From: Deltaproteobacteria bacterium
GTDB lineage: Bacteria; Myxococcota_A; Polyangia; Palsa-1104; JAEUJZ01
NCBI GenBank assembly: GCA_017990795.1
Contig: JAGNNG010000029.1
Coordinates: 1-10,309 of the forward strand
DNA: 10,309 nucleotides
Direction of reading: 5' to 3'
Under the pieces are notes generated by a model, which worked only from the letters and a program-made list of their open reading frames with translations, was not told where the DNA came from and did no database searches. Positions 1 to 6,914 of this stretch are shown piece after piece. The first letter of the stretch is position 1; every line of letters starts with the position of its first letter. A program made the position numbers and the translations under genes.

Positions 1-1398
1 CTCCATCCCCTGATCGACCTGATTGCCGTACGAATCACTCAGCAACGGCAAGCTGCTCACCGGCGGTTGCGCCCCCGTAAGACGCGCAACACCGGCTGCA
101 GAGATGGCTCTCGGCATGGTCTGAGCAGACGGTGCCCACTCGGGTACTCCGCTACTTAGTCCCAGCTCCTCGGCGGACTGCCGTTCTTTCAGGGAGGTCG
201 GCATCCCTTCAAAGTCGGGAGCAGCCTCGGTACCAGGCATGGTGACCGAAGCCATCACACGCATCTGCGGAACAGCCAGCCCCTGCGAGGCCACGGGCAG
301 TGCACTCATCGCAGGCATCGCGGTCCCCTCTTGATTGAAGGCCGCAGTGAACTGCGTGTACTCAGCGTCGGGCCCAAGGACATCGGCCAGGAGGTTTTCG
401 CCCAGGTCGGTCACAGGGTCGTTCTTCTTGCCCTCGATGACGTACTCGGCCAGGGTCGCCTGTTCCTGCGCGATCTCTTTGGCGAACGCCGCGCGCATGT
501 AGCGCTGCAGGGTATGAGCCCCACTCTGCGGATAGTGCGCATCCAGAAACGCCTGCAGTGCCCCGGCAAACTCCTCGCCGCTTTGGAAGCGCTGCGACCG
601 GGACTTGGCCATCGCGCGATCGATGACAATTTCCAGCTCTGCGTGCAGGTTGGGACGCAGTTCGCGAATGGGTCGCTTGCGCGCGTCGCGTACGGCGAAC
701 AAAAGCTCAATCTCAGTGGTAGCGGTAAAGGGGGCCTGCAGCGTCAGCATCTCGTACATCAGCGTGCCCAGCGAGAACAGATCCGAGCGACTGTCGAGCT
801 TGCGCCCCATCGCCTGTTCCGGGGACATGTACTTGACCTTGCCCTTTATCACTCCGGTCTTGGTCTGCGAGCGCGAGCCCGACGCCTTCGCGATGCCAAA
901 GTCGCACAGCTTGACGTCCCCGTTATACGAAAGCAGAACGTTCGACGGCGACACGTCCCGATGTACGATATTTAGCGAGTTTCCGTCGCGGTCGCGCTGA
1001 TTAAACGCCGCATTTAGACCTCGCGCCACCTGCATCCCAATGTAGGCAATCAGGTCCTCGGGCAGCCACTCTTGGTTCTGGCGTGCCCGCTCCAGCATTG
1101 CCCGCATGTCCTTCCCGTCGACGTACTCCATGGCAATGAAGTACTCGTTGTTGAAGCGGGAGAACTCGTAGACGCGCGCGATGTTGTCGTGCTTTAGCAG
1201 CGCCGTCAGCTTCGCTTCGTCGATGAGCATCTGGATGAACTCATCGTCCTCGCACAGATGCCCCAGCACGCGCTTAACCGCCACCAGATGAAGCCGGCCA
1301 TGTACGTCCGCCGTCTTCGCCCGATATATCTCTGCCATGCCACCAAAGGCCACCCTATCGAGCAGGTGGTAGCGGCCTAGTTGCTGTGCGTATTGCAT
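1..1398 (-). CDS. Hanks-type serine/threonine protein kinase, N-terminal 466 codons (C-terminus outside window)
   Basis: A protein kinase that would phosphorylate Ser/Thr residues of unknown target proteins. The frame is open from the ATG at 1398 down to base 1, so the end of the gene is not visible. Landmarks: glycine-loop variant VAFGGMAEIYRA (about residues 16-27), ATP-binding Lys42 in VAVKRV, alphaC Glu61, catalytic HRDVSPSN (His146, Asp148, Asn153), Mg-binding DFG (166-168) and the activation-segment end MSPEQ (191-195). All key residues are present, so it should be active. The kinase fold ends near residue 286. The visible remainder is Ala/Pro/Ser-rich, without a recognisable domain or membrane helix up to the edge; a sensor or membrane segment could lie beyond it. 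The GGMAE loop and HRDVSPSN wording are typical of kinases abundant in myxobacteria (family knowledge). No convincing Shine-Dalgarno precedes the ATG, but the kinase motif starts about ten residues in, so the start fits. Kinase identity is certain; substrate and role are unknown. Confidence 0.95.
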   Translation of the reverse strand, partial: MQYAQQLGRYHLLDRVAFGGMAEIYRAKTADVHGRLHLVAVKRVLGHLCEDDEFIQMLIDEAKLTALLKHDNIARVYEFSRFNNEYFIAMEYVDGKDMRAMLERARQNQEWLPEDLIAYIGMQVARGLNAAFNQRDRDGNSLNIVHRDVSPSNVLLSYNGDVKLCDFGIAKASGSRSQTKTGVIKGKVKYMSPEQAMGRKLDSRSDLFSLGTLMYEMLTLQAPFTATTEIELLFAVRDARKRPIRELRPNLHAELEIVIDRAMAKSRSQRFQSGEEFAGALQAFLDAHYPQSGAHTLQRYMRAAFAKEIAQEQATLAEYVIEGKKNDPVTDLGENLLADVLGPDAEYTQFTAAFNQEGTAMPAMSALPVASQGLAVPQMRVMASVTMPGTEAAPDFEGMPTSLKERQSAEELGLSSGVPEWAPSAQTMPRAISAAGVARLTGAQPPVSSLPLLSDSYGNQVDQGME

Positions 1399-1522
1399 CG
1401 GGGAGTGTTAACTCAGACGGTATCACCTTGGTAGATGCCAATCAACAGAAGGCCCCTGTGCCGTGTAACCCTAAAAATGACCAGAGATAAGCACCTGCAC
1501 CGTCCCGGAAACTTTGACGCAT

Positions 1523-1573
1523 AAAAAAAGCGCGCTTTTTATCTGTACAAAAAACTGCACAGAAAAGCGCGCT
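1523..1573 (-). terminator. Rho-independent terminator of the FecR/beta-barrel gene
   Basis: Read on the minus strand, AGCGCGCTTTT (1573-1563) pairs perfectly with its complement at 1539-1529. Four further pairs (CTGT/ACAG) lie inside the stem after a 3-nt bulge, closing a T-rich loop. The distal arm runs directly into seven T residues (plus-strand A-run 1523-1529). It begins about 68 bp past the stop codon of the minus-strand gene ending at 1641, and lies about 125 bp before the kinase start, so it should separate the two transcripts. On the plus strand the hairpin is followed by TGGGG rather than T residues, so it is directional. Confidence 0.85.
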
Positions 1574-1591
1574 TGGGGTTTGGCGGTGCTG

Positions 1592-1628
1592 AGCGACCTC
1601 TCGATGGTTCACTCCACCGAGAGGCGCT
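1592..1628. repeat. Inverted repeat just past the barrel-gene stop codon
   Basis: The arms AGCGACCTCTCG (1592-1603) and CGAGAGGCGCT (1618-1628) pair over 11 bp with a single unpaired A, around a 14-nt loop. It lies 13 bp past the stop codon of the minus-strand FecR/barrel gene and upstream, in transcript order, of the T-run terminator. No T-run follows it on the minus strand, so it is not itself a standard terminator. It could protect the mRNA 3' end or pause polymerase; this is inference from position only. Confidence 0.5.
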
Positions 1629-1640
1629 GGACGCAAACGT

Positions 1641-3836
1641 CTAGAAATTCAGGCGGTAGCCAAGGTTGGCGAAGACGCCCTTCAAGCTGGCGAAGTTCTC
1701 TCGGTCTTCACGACCAAAGATATGACGGTAGCCACCTTCGACAAAGACAGCGCCGCGATTTAGACGCAGTTCCGACCCGAGGATGCCGCCCAGACCGTAC
1801 TGCGTCCGCCATGCACCGTCCTCGATCGCCACACCATCACGAGCCAGGAAGCTGTATTCGGCCACGAACTGGGGCAGCACACCCAAGTACGGCACCCAGT
1901 CGGCGTCGACATTGCGCAGACGGTAGGTAATGGGCAGTCCCACCGCCACTACGTGCGACACACCTGGTGCTGGCGAGAAGTACTCGTACTGAGGACGAAG
2001 AGCAAAAGCCAACCCACCGTGCGACAGTCGAATCCGTCCACCAAGCTCAATACCTGCGCCGACCGCGAACACTCCGCGAGGAATGTCGACGTGCACTAGC
2101 GGCATCGCACTCATCTCGAAGTTGAAGCGCTTCATCTCGCGCTTGCCAGCGTCGTCAGTCTCTTTCGGCTGATCTGCCGTCGGTTGCGGCGGCAGTGCAT
2201 CAGGCAGCGCAGAAGCAAATGCTTCGGTGCCGTTGACCTTATAGCTTAGGCCTTGACCGGTGCTGCCCTTCGGCCAACGAACGGTCGTGCTGTAGGTTCC
2301 AGTCTGTCCGATCTCTTTGACCGGCTCGACCTTGGCCCCGCCCGTACCTTCGACTTCCACTTTGGCACCCGACACTGGGTTCCCAGCCGCATCGCTAAGC
2401 GACAGCCGAACTTCGCGCGAGCCCTCGGTCTCAGTGAATGCAGCCGCTGCTGGCTCAACCTTCTTCATGAGCGGGCCGCTAGCCTCAGCCGAGACTTTGT
2501 ACTCTGCAATCTCCTCAGCCTTGGTGCTGTTTGGCGAGAGCGCGCAGCGCAGAGTGTGCTCTTGAGCAGGCGACAGTGGGACTGGCTGGCCAACCGGTGC
2601 TAGCGCTGCGCCATCTAGTCCACAGAACAGCCCACGCCCTTCAGCAAGCACCGCTGCGCGACGACCTTCGGCGCCTGGCCACAGCGTGACCTTGGCCACT
2701 TTGATCATTTCAGGAGCACTCGCAGCACCCTCGGCCCCATCAGCGTTGACGGCACTCACGCGAGCTGCGTAGTCGCCAGGAGCGAGCGGCATCGGCACCA
2801 GCCGAGCCTCAGTAGCAGGAACGCGCAGATCGGCAACGAGCTGCTCAAACTGGGCATCCTGCGCAACCTGGATATGCCAAGAAGAAGCAGGGGCCGAGCC
2901 CGTGGCGCCCGCGTAGGAGCCTTTCACGTCCACCGGTGCGCCGGTCGTAAACGCCAGACGCTGAACTCCCGAAAGTACAGGAGCGGCAGGCAGCGCAGCC
3001 GGAGCCACTGGAGCCGTCTTCACGTCAGCAATACGACTTCCCGTGCCAGCGGCCAGCACGATCGGCTTGCCCTTCGCCCCAGCAACGGTTCCGGTCCCTT
3101 CATAGACAGAGACGCGGGTAAGTCCGCTGGGCTCGACGCTGATACGTGCCATACCGCCTGGATAAATCGAAACCTTTCCAACCGGCGTCGCCACGATCGC
3201 TGACTGCGGAATTTTCGGTGCTGCTGGCTTGGCGGGCTTCTTGGCAGCCACGGCCTTGCCCCCAACAGCTGGTGCAGCCGGCGCGGGCGGCGGTGGTGCA
3301 GGCACGATCACAATGACTTCACCGCGTGTCAGGGTGTTGCTCCCTGGCTTAAACGGCTTCGCCTTGGGTTTCGCTGCCACCTTAGCCCCGGCCTTGGGAG
3401 CCGGCGCGACTGGCGCCACACCATAGATCGACAGCGTCGTATTCTCGCCCGCAAGTACGCGAGTTCCGTCAGCAAAACCGAGTTCAGCACCAGCGCCGGC
3501 ACCGGTCTCAATCAGCTGGCCGGGCTGAACAATGTCGTCCTTGCTGGCCGGGCGCGACTCTGTGCCAGCAGTCAACTTCGGTTGATTGCGTACCGACCGC
3601 ACCTTCGCTTCAGGAAGGCCAAACGGGTACTTTGCCGGCACCGCAGCGACTGGAGCCTTCACCGCAGGAGCGGCTGGAGCTTTGGCCCCCGCAGCAGCCG
3701 GAGCTTTCGCGGTAGGAGCTTTCGCTGCCGGAGCAGGAGATTGCGCAGGAGTTTGCGCGACAGCGACGGGAGCCCCCAAGAGCTGATATCCACCACCGAT
3801 CAACGCGCCTAAGACCAATAAACGAGAGCAAGTCAT
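1641..3836 (-). CDS. Secreted FecR-domain protein with Ig/Fn3-like segments and C-terminal outer-membrane beta-barrel
   Basis: A predicted cell-envelope protein of 731 residues; function unknown. Residues 1-27 form a signal peptide, with likely cleavage after AVA. Residues 29-69 are a linker with four KAP repeats. Residues 95-140 look like a FecR domain (VQPGQLIETGAGAGAELGF, then ADGTRVLAGENTTL), with a second stretch at about 165-270 after another Ala/Pro/Lys-rich linker. Residues 295-380 resemble an Fn3-like fold, and 470-535 a bacterial Ig-like fold with SDAAGNPVSGAKVEV. Cys405 and Cys431 could form a periplasmic disulfide. From about 575 on, alternating polar and hydrophobic strands end in GYRLNF, the terminal aromatic expected of a BAM-inserted barrel. 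The ATG at 3836 is preferred because GGAG (3846-3843) sits 6 nt before it; a GTG in frame at 3848 would add four residues but overlaps that site. FecR-like domains in such proteins may bind peptidoglycan or ligands; it need not regulate iron uptake, since no sigma factor or TonB receptor is adjacent. Confidence 0.85.
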   Translation of the reverse strand: MTCSRLLVLGALIGGGYQLLGAPVAVAQTPAQSPAPAAKAPTAKAPAAAGAKAPAAPAVKAPVAAVPAKYPFGLPEAKVRSVRNQPKLTAGTESRPASKDDIVQPGQLIETGAGAGAELGFADGTRVLAGENTTLSIYGVAPVAPAPKAGAKVAAKPKAKPFKPGSNTLTRGEVIVIVPAPPPPAPAAPAVGGKAVAAKKPAKPAAPKIPQSAIVATPVGKVSIYPGGMARISVEPSGLTRVSVYEGTGTVAGAKGKPIVLAAGTGSRIADVKTAPVAPAALPAAPVLSGVQRLAFTTGAPVDVKGSYAGATGSAPASSWHIQVAQDAQFEQLVADLRVPATEARLVPMPLAPGDYAARVSAVNADGAEGAASAPEMIKVAKVTLWPGAEGRRAAVLAEGRGLFCGLDGAALAPVGQPVPLSPAQEHTLRCALSPNSTKAEEIAEYKVSAEASGPLMKKVEPAAAAFTETEGSREVRLSLSDAAGNPVSGAKVEVEGTGGAKVEPVKEIGQTGTYSTTVRWPKGSTGQGLSYKVNGTEAFASALPDALPPQPTADQPKETDDAGKREMKRFNFEMSAMPLVHVDIPRGVFAVGAGIELGGRIRLSHGGLAFALRPQYEYFSPAPGVSHVVAVGLPITYRLRNVDADWVPYLGVLPQFVAEYSFLARDGVAIEDGAWRTQYGLGGILGSELRLNRGAVFVEGGYRHIFGREDRENFASLKGVFANLGYRLNF
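3630..3752 (-). repeat. Low-complexity stretch encoding the Ala/Pro/Lys linker
   Basis: This part of the FecR/barrel gene encodes residues 29-69, rich in Ala, Pro and Lys, with KAP at residues 39, 44, 52 and 60. The DNA shows recurring GGAGC/GCAGCC-type units on the plus strand. The linker probably acts as a flexible or periplasm-spanning tether between the signal peptide and the FecR domain. Such repeats can change in copy number between strains. Confidence 0.6.
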
Positions 3837-3981
3837 CGAGATCTCCACAACATAAGTTGGGTGCTACTTAGCAAACCCGTCCCTCTTTTTCTTGCCCTAT
3901 TTTCCCGATCGCTCTGCCGTCTGTCATCTGCCAATGTATGCAAAAAGCGGTTTTTTTACGTTCCGACCCCTTGGATAGACC

Positions 3982-4012
3982 CGATCCAGGGCCCCCTAAG
4001 CCCTGGAAATCG
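3982..4012. repeat. Inverted repeat in the divergent spacer
   Basis: CGATCCAGGG (3982-3991) pairs with CCCTGGAAATCG (4001-4012): six pairs CCAGGG/CCCTGG plus CGAT/ATCG outside a 2-nt bulge, around a 9-nt loop. It lies about midway between the divergent genes, with no T-run at either side, so it looks more like an operator or a leader-RNA hairpin than a terminator. Its function is not shown by the sequence. Confidence 0.45.
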
Positions 4013-4116
4013 CAAAAGATCTCGCTGCAAGCCCGCGCGGCGACCAGTAAGGACCGGACGCGGAAGTTTTTTGCAGCCGCTCCATGCCACTGGCTGTTCT
4101 TCGCTCATCAACGGAG

Positions 4117-4148
4117 TCAGCTGGCTCTGGATGGTTACTCAGCTGGCT
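4117..4148 (+). repeat. Short direct repeat TCAGCTGGCT, 22-bp period
   Basis: TCAGCTGGCT occurs at 4117-4126 and again at 4139-4148. The 22-bp spacing is close to two helical turns, as is common for tandem activator sites, and the pair lies 118-150 bp upstream of the ccoI start. Each copy also contains the small palindrome CAGCTG. With ten bases and two copies, chance cannot be excluded. Confidence 0.3.
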
Positions 4149-4266
4149 TACGCGAAAAAAATGCGGCGAGCGACCCAGCAAACGCAAAGGTTGCGCGATC
4201 CAAAGCCAGCCCACCATCAGGACGCACCGGCATGGAGCTTGCTGCCTGTCTCGACAGTTGCAGCCC

Positions 4267-6696
4267 ATGTCCTCCCTTCGCTCTCAAACGTCGTGCTGTC
4301 CTCACTGCGATAGCCCCACCGGTACCAGCGCCCCCCACGCGCCCTACTGCTGTCAGGGCTGCAAAGTCGCGCACCAGTTCCTTCAAGATGCCGGCCTTGA
4401 TCGCTTCTATTCGTTGCGACAGGGAACCGCGCTACCCGCGATTGGAGATGCAGCAGCGTCACCCGGACCGCTAGCTTGGCTAGAGCCGTTACTAGCGCAA
4501 GCGGCTGCGCAGGGACCGATCAGGCGACTTGTATTAGATGTGCAAGGCATTCAGTGCGCAGCCTGCGTGTGGCTTATGGAGCGCCTTTATGCCCGTCAGC
4601 CAGGCGCACTAGAGGTTCAGATCAACCCAGGCATTGGCCGCATGGAGCTGGTTTTCCGCCCAGAGCTTGACGTTCGCGCCTACGTAAATGACCTAGCGAC
4701 CTTTGGCTACCGAGTAGGCCCACCAAGCAAGCAGGCTGACGGTGTCCTAGACGATCTGCTGGTTCGCTTTGGGATCTGCGCGGCCATCGCGATGAACAGC
4801 ATGATCTTCTCGTTCGCGCTGTACTTCGGGCTGGCGGCGACCAGCGAGCCAACGCTGTTTCGCATCTTCTCGTGGGCCAACTGGCTGCTATCCGTAGCTG
4901 GTGTTTCCATCGGTGGAAGCATCTTTATCAAGAGTGCGGCGCAGGCCCTACGACGCGGCATCCTGCACATGGATGTACCGATTGCGCTCGGCATTCTGCT
5001 GGCGTTTGCGGGCAGCACTTGGTCGTTTTTCGGCAACGGTGGCACCGCCTCTTACTTCGATACTCTGAACGTCTTTATCTCGCTGATGCTTTTGGGACGA
5101 CTGCTGCAGCGGCGGGTGGCCAGCGCAAATCGACGCGTGCTGCTGGCCGATGAAGGCATAGACGGACTGTGCGTTCGCCGCCTGAATGCAGAGCAGAAGC
5201 TCTCGGTTGTGACCGTCGGAGAGCTGCGCGAAAGCGACACCATCTTGCTGCTGCCGGGCGAGCTGCTGCCGGTCCGAGCACTACTGCTGGACCCGAGCGC
5301 AGCCTTCTCGCTGCAGTGGGTCAGCGGTGAAGCCGAGCCAAACCTATTTTCGGCAGGCCAAAGTGTCCCCGCCGGAGCCCACAACGCGGCGGCGCATGCG
5401 CTGCGTCTCCAGGCCCAAGAGCCCTTCGCAGCCTCGGCGCTCTGTGCGTTGCTGCTAGCTAAACCCACCGATCGCGAGACCAATACGCGCCGCGACTTCT
5501 GGCATCAGCTAAGCCGCTACTACGTCATCGGAGTGCTGGTACTTGCGACGCTGGCCATGCTGACCTGGTGGCACACGGGAGTCTCGCGTGCGCTGTCGGT
5601 AGTGGTCTCGGTGCTGGTGGTCACTTGCCCGTGCGCGCTGGGACTGGCGACCCCCCTAGCCTACGAGCTGGCACAAGCCAAGCTGCGACGCCGAGGCCTC
5701 TTTGTTCGCCATCACTCGTTTTTAGATCGCGCGCTGCGGATCAAAAAGGTCGTGTTCGATAAGACCGGCACGCTGACGCTGGGCGAGCTGGTTTTGCAGG
5801 AACCGGGTCAGCTACGGCAGCTGCCCCTGCAAGTGCGCGCGGCGCTATATCAAATGGTGGCTCGCTCGAATCACCCCAAGAGCCGAGCGCTGTTTGCCGC
5901 CCTGCACAACCAAGAATCAGTTCCCCCAATCGATCCAGAAGCAGTCGTGCGAGAAGAGTCAGGACTGGGCCTTGAGGCGATAGTAAGCGGTCATCGGTAT
6001 CGCCTGGGCAGCGCTGCATTCGTACTGGGCCAGGCAGGCTCTGAATCTACCGACGAAGTAATCTTTACTTGCGATGAGCAGCTGGTTGCTCGGTTCCCGC
6101 TCCGCGAGGAGCTGCGTCACGATGCTGCTGCTGAAGTAACCGCGCTGCGTGAACAGGGCATTCGAGTATCGCTGTTGTCCGGCGATGCCGTGCCGCGTGT
6201 GTTGCGACTGGCCTCGATGCTGGGTCTGCCCGCCGAAGCAGCGCATGGTGGAAAGTCGCCCAGCGACAAAGAGGCATTTATCAAGGCCCTGGATCAGCAA
6301 GACACGCTGATGGTCGGCGACGGCGTAAACGATGCATTGGCAATGAGCGCGGCCTACTGCGCAGGCACTCCGACCGCAGATCGACCGACGCTGCCTGAGC
6401 GCGCAGACTTCTACTTCCTGGGTCGTGGAGTAGGCCCGCTGGTCGAGACGCTGGCGCTGGCCCGGAAAACTCGGGCCGTCATCCTGCGCAACCTGGCCTG
6501 CTCGCTGAGCTACAACGTGGCCGTTTTGGCGCTGGCATTTGCCGGGCAGATGACGCCGCTGCGCTGCGCACTGCTGATGCCGGTTAGCTCGGTGCTGATC
6601 GTGCTAGCGACGGTTCACGCCTTTCGGGAGCAAGCAGCACAGCCGGTCAAGGTGCCAAGCCTGCTGCCTCTGGCACCTGTGGAAGTGACGCCATGA
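4267..6696 (+). CDS. ccoI: Copper-translocating P1B-type ATPase for cbb3 oxidase assembly, CcoI/FixI
   Basis: An inner-membrane Cu(I) P-type ATPase that exports copper for building the haem-copper centre of cbb3 oxidase. The 809 residues include an N-terminal Cys-rich metal-binding region (Cys10, 11, 14, 28, 29, 32) typical of CcoI, then a heavy-metal-associated domain with QCAAC (Cys97, Cys100). Hydrophobic helices cluster at about 165-285. The CPC motif (454-456) lies in the transport helix; the phosphorylated Asp498 is in DKTGTLT, the HP motif is at 536-537 and GDGVND covers 684-689. Two last helices span about 742-786, with MPVSS in the final one. All catalytic motifs are intact. The frame is open upstream to an ATG at 4084, but those 61 residues match nothing in the family, so the ATG at 4267 just before the Cys-rich domain is preferred; it lacks a clear Shine-Dalgarno. 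The stop overlaps the ccoS start (ATGA). Proximity to ccoNO makes CcoI more likely than a general CopA. Confidence 0.95.
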   Translation: MSSLRSQTSCCPHCDSPTGTSAPHAPYCCQGCKVAHQFLQDAGLDRFYSLRQGTALPAIGDAAASPGPLAWLEPLLAQAAAQGPIRRLVLDVQGIQCAACVWLMERLYARQPGALEVQINPGIGRMELVFRPELDVRAYVNDLATFGYRVGPPSKQADGVLDDLLVRFGICAAIAMNSMIFSFALYFGLAATSEPTLFRIFSWANWLLSVAGVSIGGSIFIKSAAQALRRGILHMDVPIALGILLAFAGSTWSFFGNGGTASYFDTLNVFISLMLLGRLLQRRVASANRRVLLADEGIDGLCVRRLNAEQKLSVVTVGELRESDTILLLPGELLPVRALLLDPSAAFSLQWVSGEAEPNLFSAGQSVPAGAHNAAAHALRLQAQEPFAASALCALLLAKPTDRETNTRRDFWHQLSRYYVIGVLVLATLAMLTWWHTGVSRALSVVVSVLVVTCPCALGLATPLAYELAQAKLRRRGLFVRHHSFLDRALRIKKVVFDKTGTLTLGELVLQEPGQLRQLPLQVRAALYQMVARSNHPKSRALFAALHNQESVPPIDPEAVVREESGLGLEAIVSGHRYRLGSAAFVLGQAGSESTDEVIFTCDEQLVARFPLREELRHDAAAEVTALREQGIRVSLLSGDAVPRVLRLASMLGLPAEAAHGGKSPSDKEAFIKALDQQDTLMVGDGVNDALAMSAAYCAGTPTADRPTLPERADFYFLGRGVGPLVETLALARKTRAVILRNLACSLSYNVAVLALAFAGQMTPLRCALLMPVSSVLIVLATVHAFREQAAQPVKVPSLLPLAPVEVTP
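6681..6685 (+). promoter_or_regulatory. Ribosome binding site of ccoS
   Basis: GGAAG lies 7 nt before the ccoS ATG, within the last codons of ccoI. It supports the overlapping ATGA start and translational coupling. Confidence 0.6.
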
Positions 6697-6914
6697 ATGC
6701 TCTGTTTCTCACGCTGTTTGTGAGCTTTGTCCTCCTGCTCGGCATGGCCCTTTTGTTCGCGTTTCTATTCTCCAACCGCAGCCATGAGCAGAGCGACCGC
6801 CTGTCGCTGCTGCCGCTTCAGGACGAGCAGACCCAGCGGCCTGCAGACCCTGACAGCCTCGCGCTCATAGCTGCACGCAACGCAGTTTCTCTCTCGGTAA
6901 GGAAGCTCAAATGA
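6693..6914 (+). CDS. ccoS: cbb3-type cytochrome oxidase assembly protein CcoS
   Basis: A small inner-membrane protein of 73 residues. In studied proteobacteria CcoS is required to insert cofactors (haem b and copper) into CcoN. One membrane helix covers about residues 4-27 (LFLTLFVSFVLLLGMALLFA), followed by a short polar tail with LLPLQDEQ that resembles the acidic segment after the CcoS helix. The family is usually about 45-70 residues, so this has a slightly long tail. Similarity is weak, as is normal for so short a protein; the call rests on the single-helix layout and on its place between ccoI and ccoN, where CcoS usually lies. It overlaps ccoI and ccoNO by four bases each (ATGA), implying tight translational coupling. 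Confidence 0.8.
   Translation: MNALFLTLFVSFVLLLGMALLFAFLFSNRSHEQSDRLSLLPLQDEQTQRPADPDSLALIAARNAVSLSVRKLK
6899..6903 (+). promoter_or_regulatory. Ribosome binding site of ccoNO
   Basis: AAGGA lies 7 nt before the ccoNO ATG at 6911, inside the end of ccoS. It fixes the start at an ATGA overlap. Confidence 0.7.

Larger units (their letters stand above)
3837..4266. other. Divergent intergenic region between the barrel gene and the cbb3 operon
   Basis: This 430-bp spacer separates two divergently oriented units and must contain a minus-strand promoter for the FecR/barrel gene and a plus-strand promoter for ccoI. I see no convincing -35/-10 pair, sigma-54 -24/-12 site or TTGAT-N4-ATCAA FNR-type box on either strand. 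Visible structure is an inverted repeat (3982-4012), a direct repeat (4117-4126 and 4139-4148) and a small A/T-rich palindrome-like run near 3941-3957. Open frames crossing it do not resemble proteins. The long leader ahead of ccoI may be partly a transcribed 5' UTR. Confidence 0.6.

Noticed and set aside
331..1000. Plus-strand open frames of 214 and 131 codons opposite the kinase
   Set aside because: They lie antisense to clear kinase motifs (HRD, DFG, SPE) and have no recognisable protein features; they arise from GC-rich codon bias.
1442..1636. Minus-strand 64-codon frame between the barrel gene and the kinase
   Set aside because: It runs through both hairpins including the T-run terminator, and its translation resembles no protein.
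3941..3957. AAAAAGCGGTTTTTTT as a plus-strand terminator
   Set aside because: The stem would be five A-T pairs around four bases, too weak, and no plus-strand gene ends upstream.
4100..4113. Possible FNR/Anr box ending in ATCAA
   Set aside because: Only the right half-site matches; the left half (TCTTC) agrees with TTGAT at two of five positions.
4085..4140. Possible sigma-54 promoter around the TGGC elements
   Set aside because: The required GG-N10-GC spacing is not met by any TGGC in this stretch.
3861..4474. Plus-strand frames of 150 and 178 codons in the divergent spacer
   Set aside because: They have no family resemblance, one runs into the ccoI coding region out of frame, and composition is Arg/Ser/Pro-rich as in random GC-rich frames.
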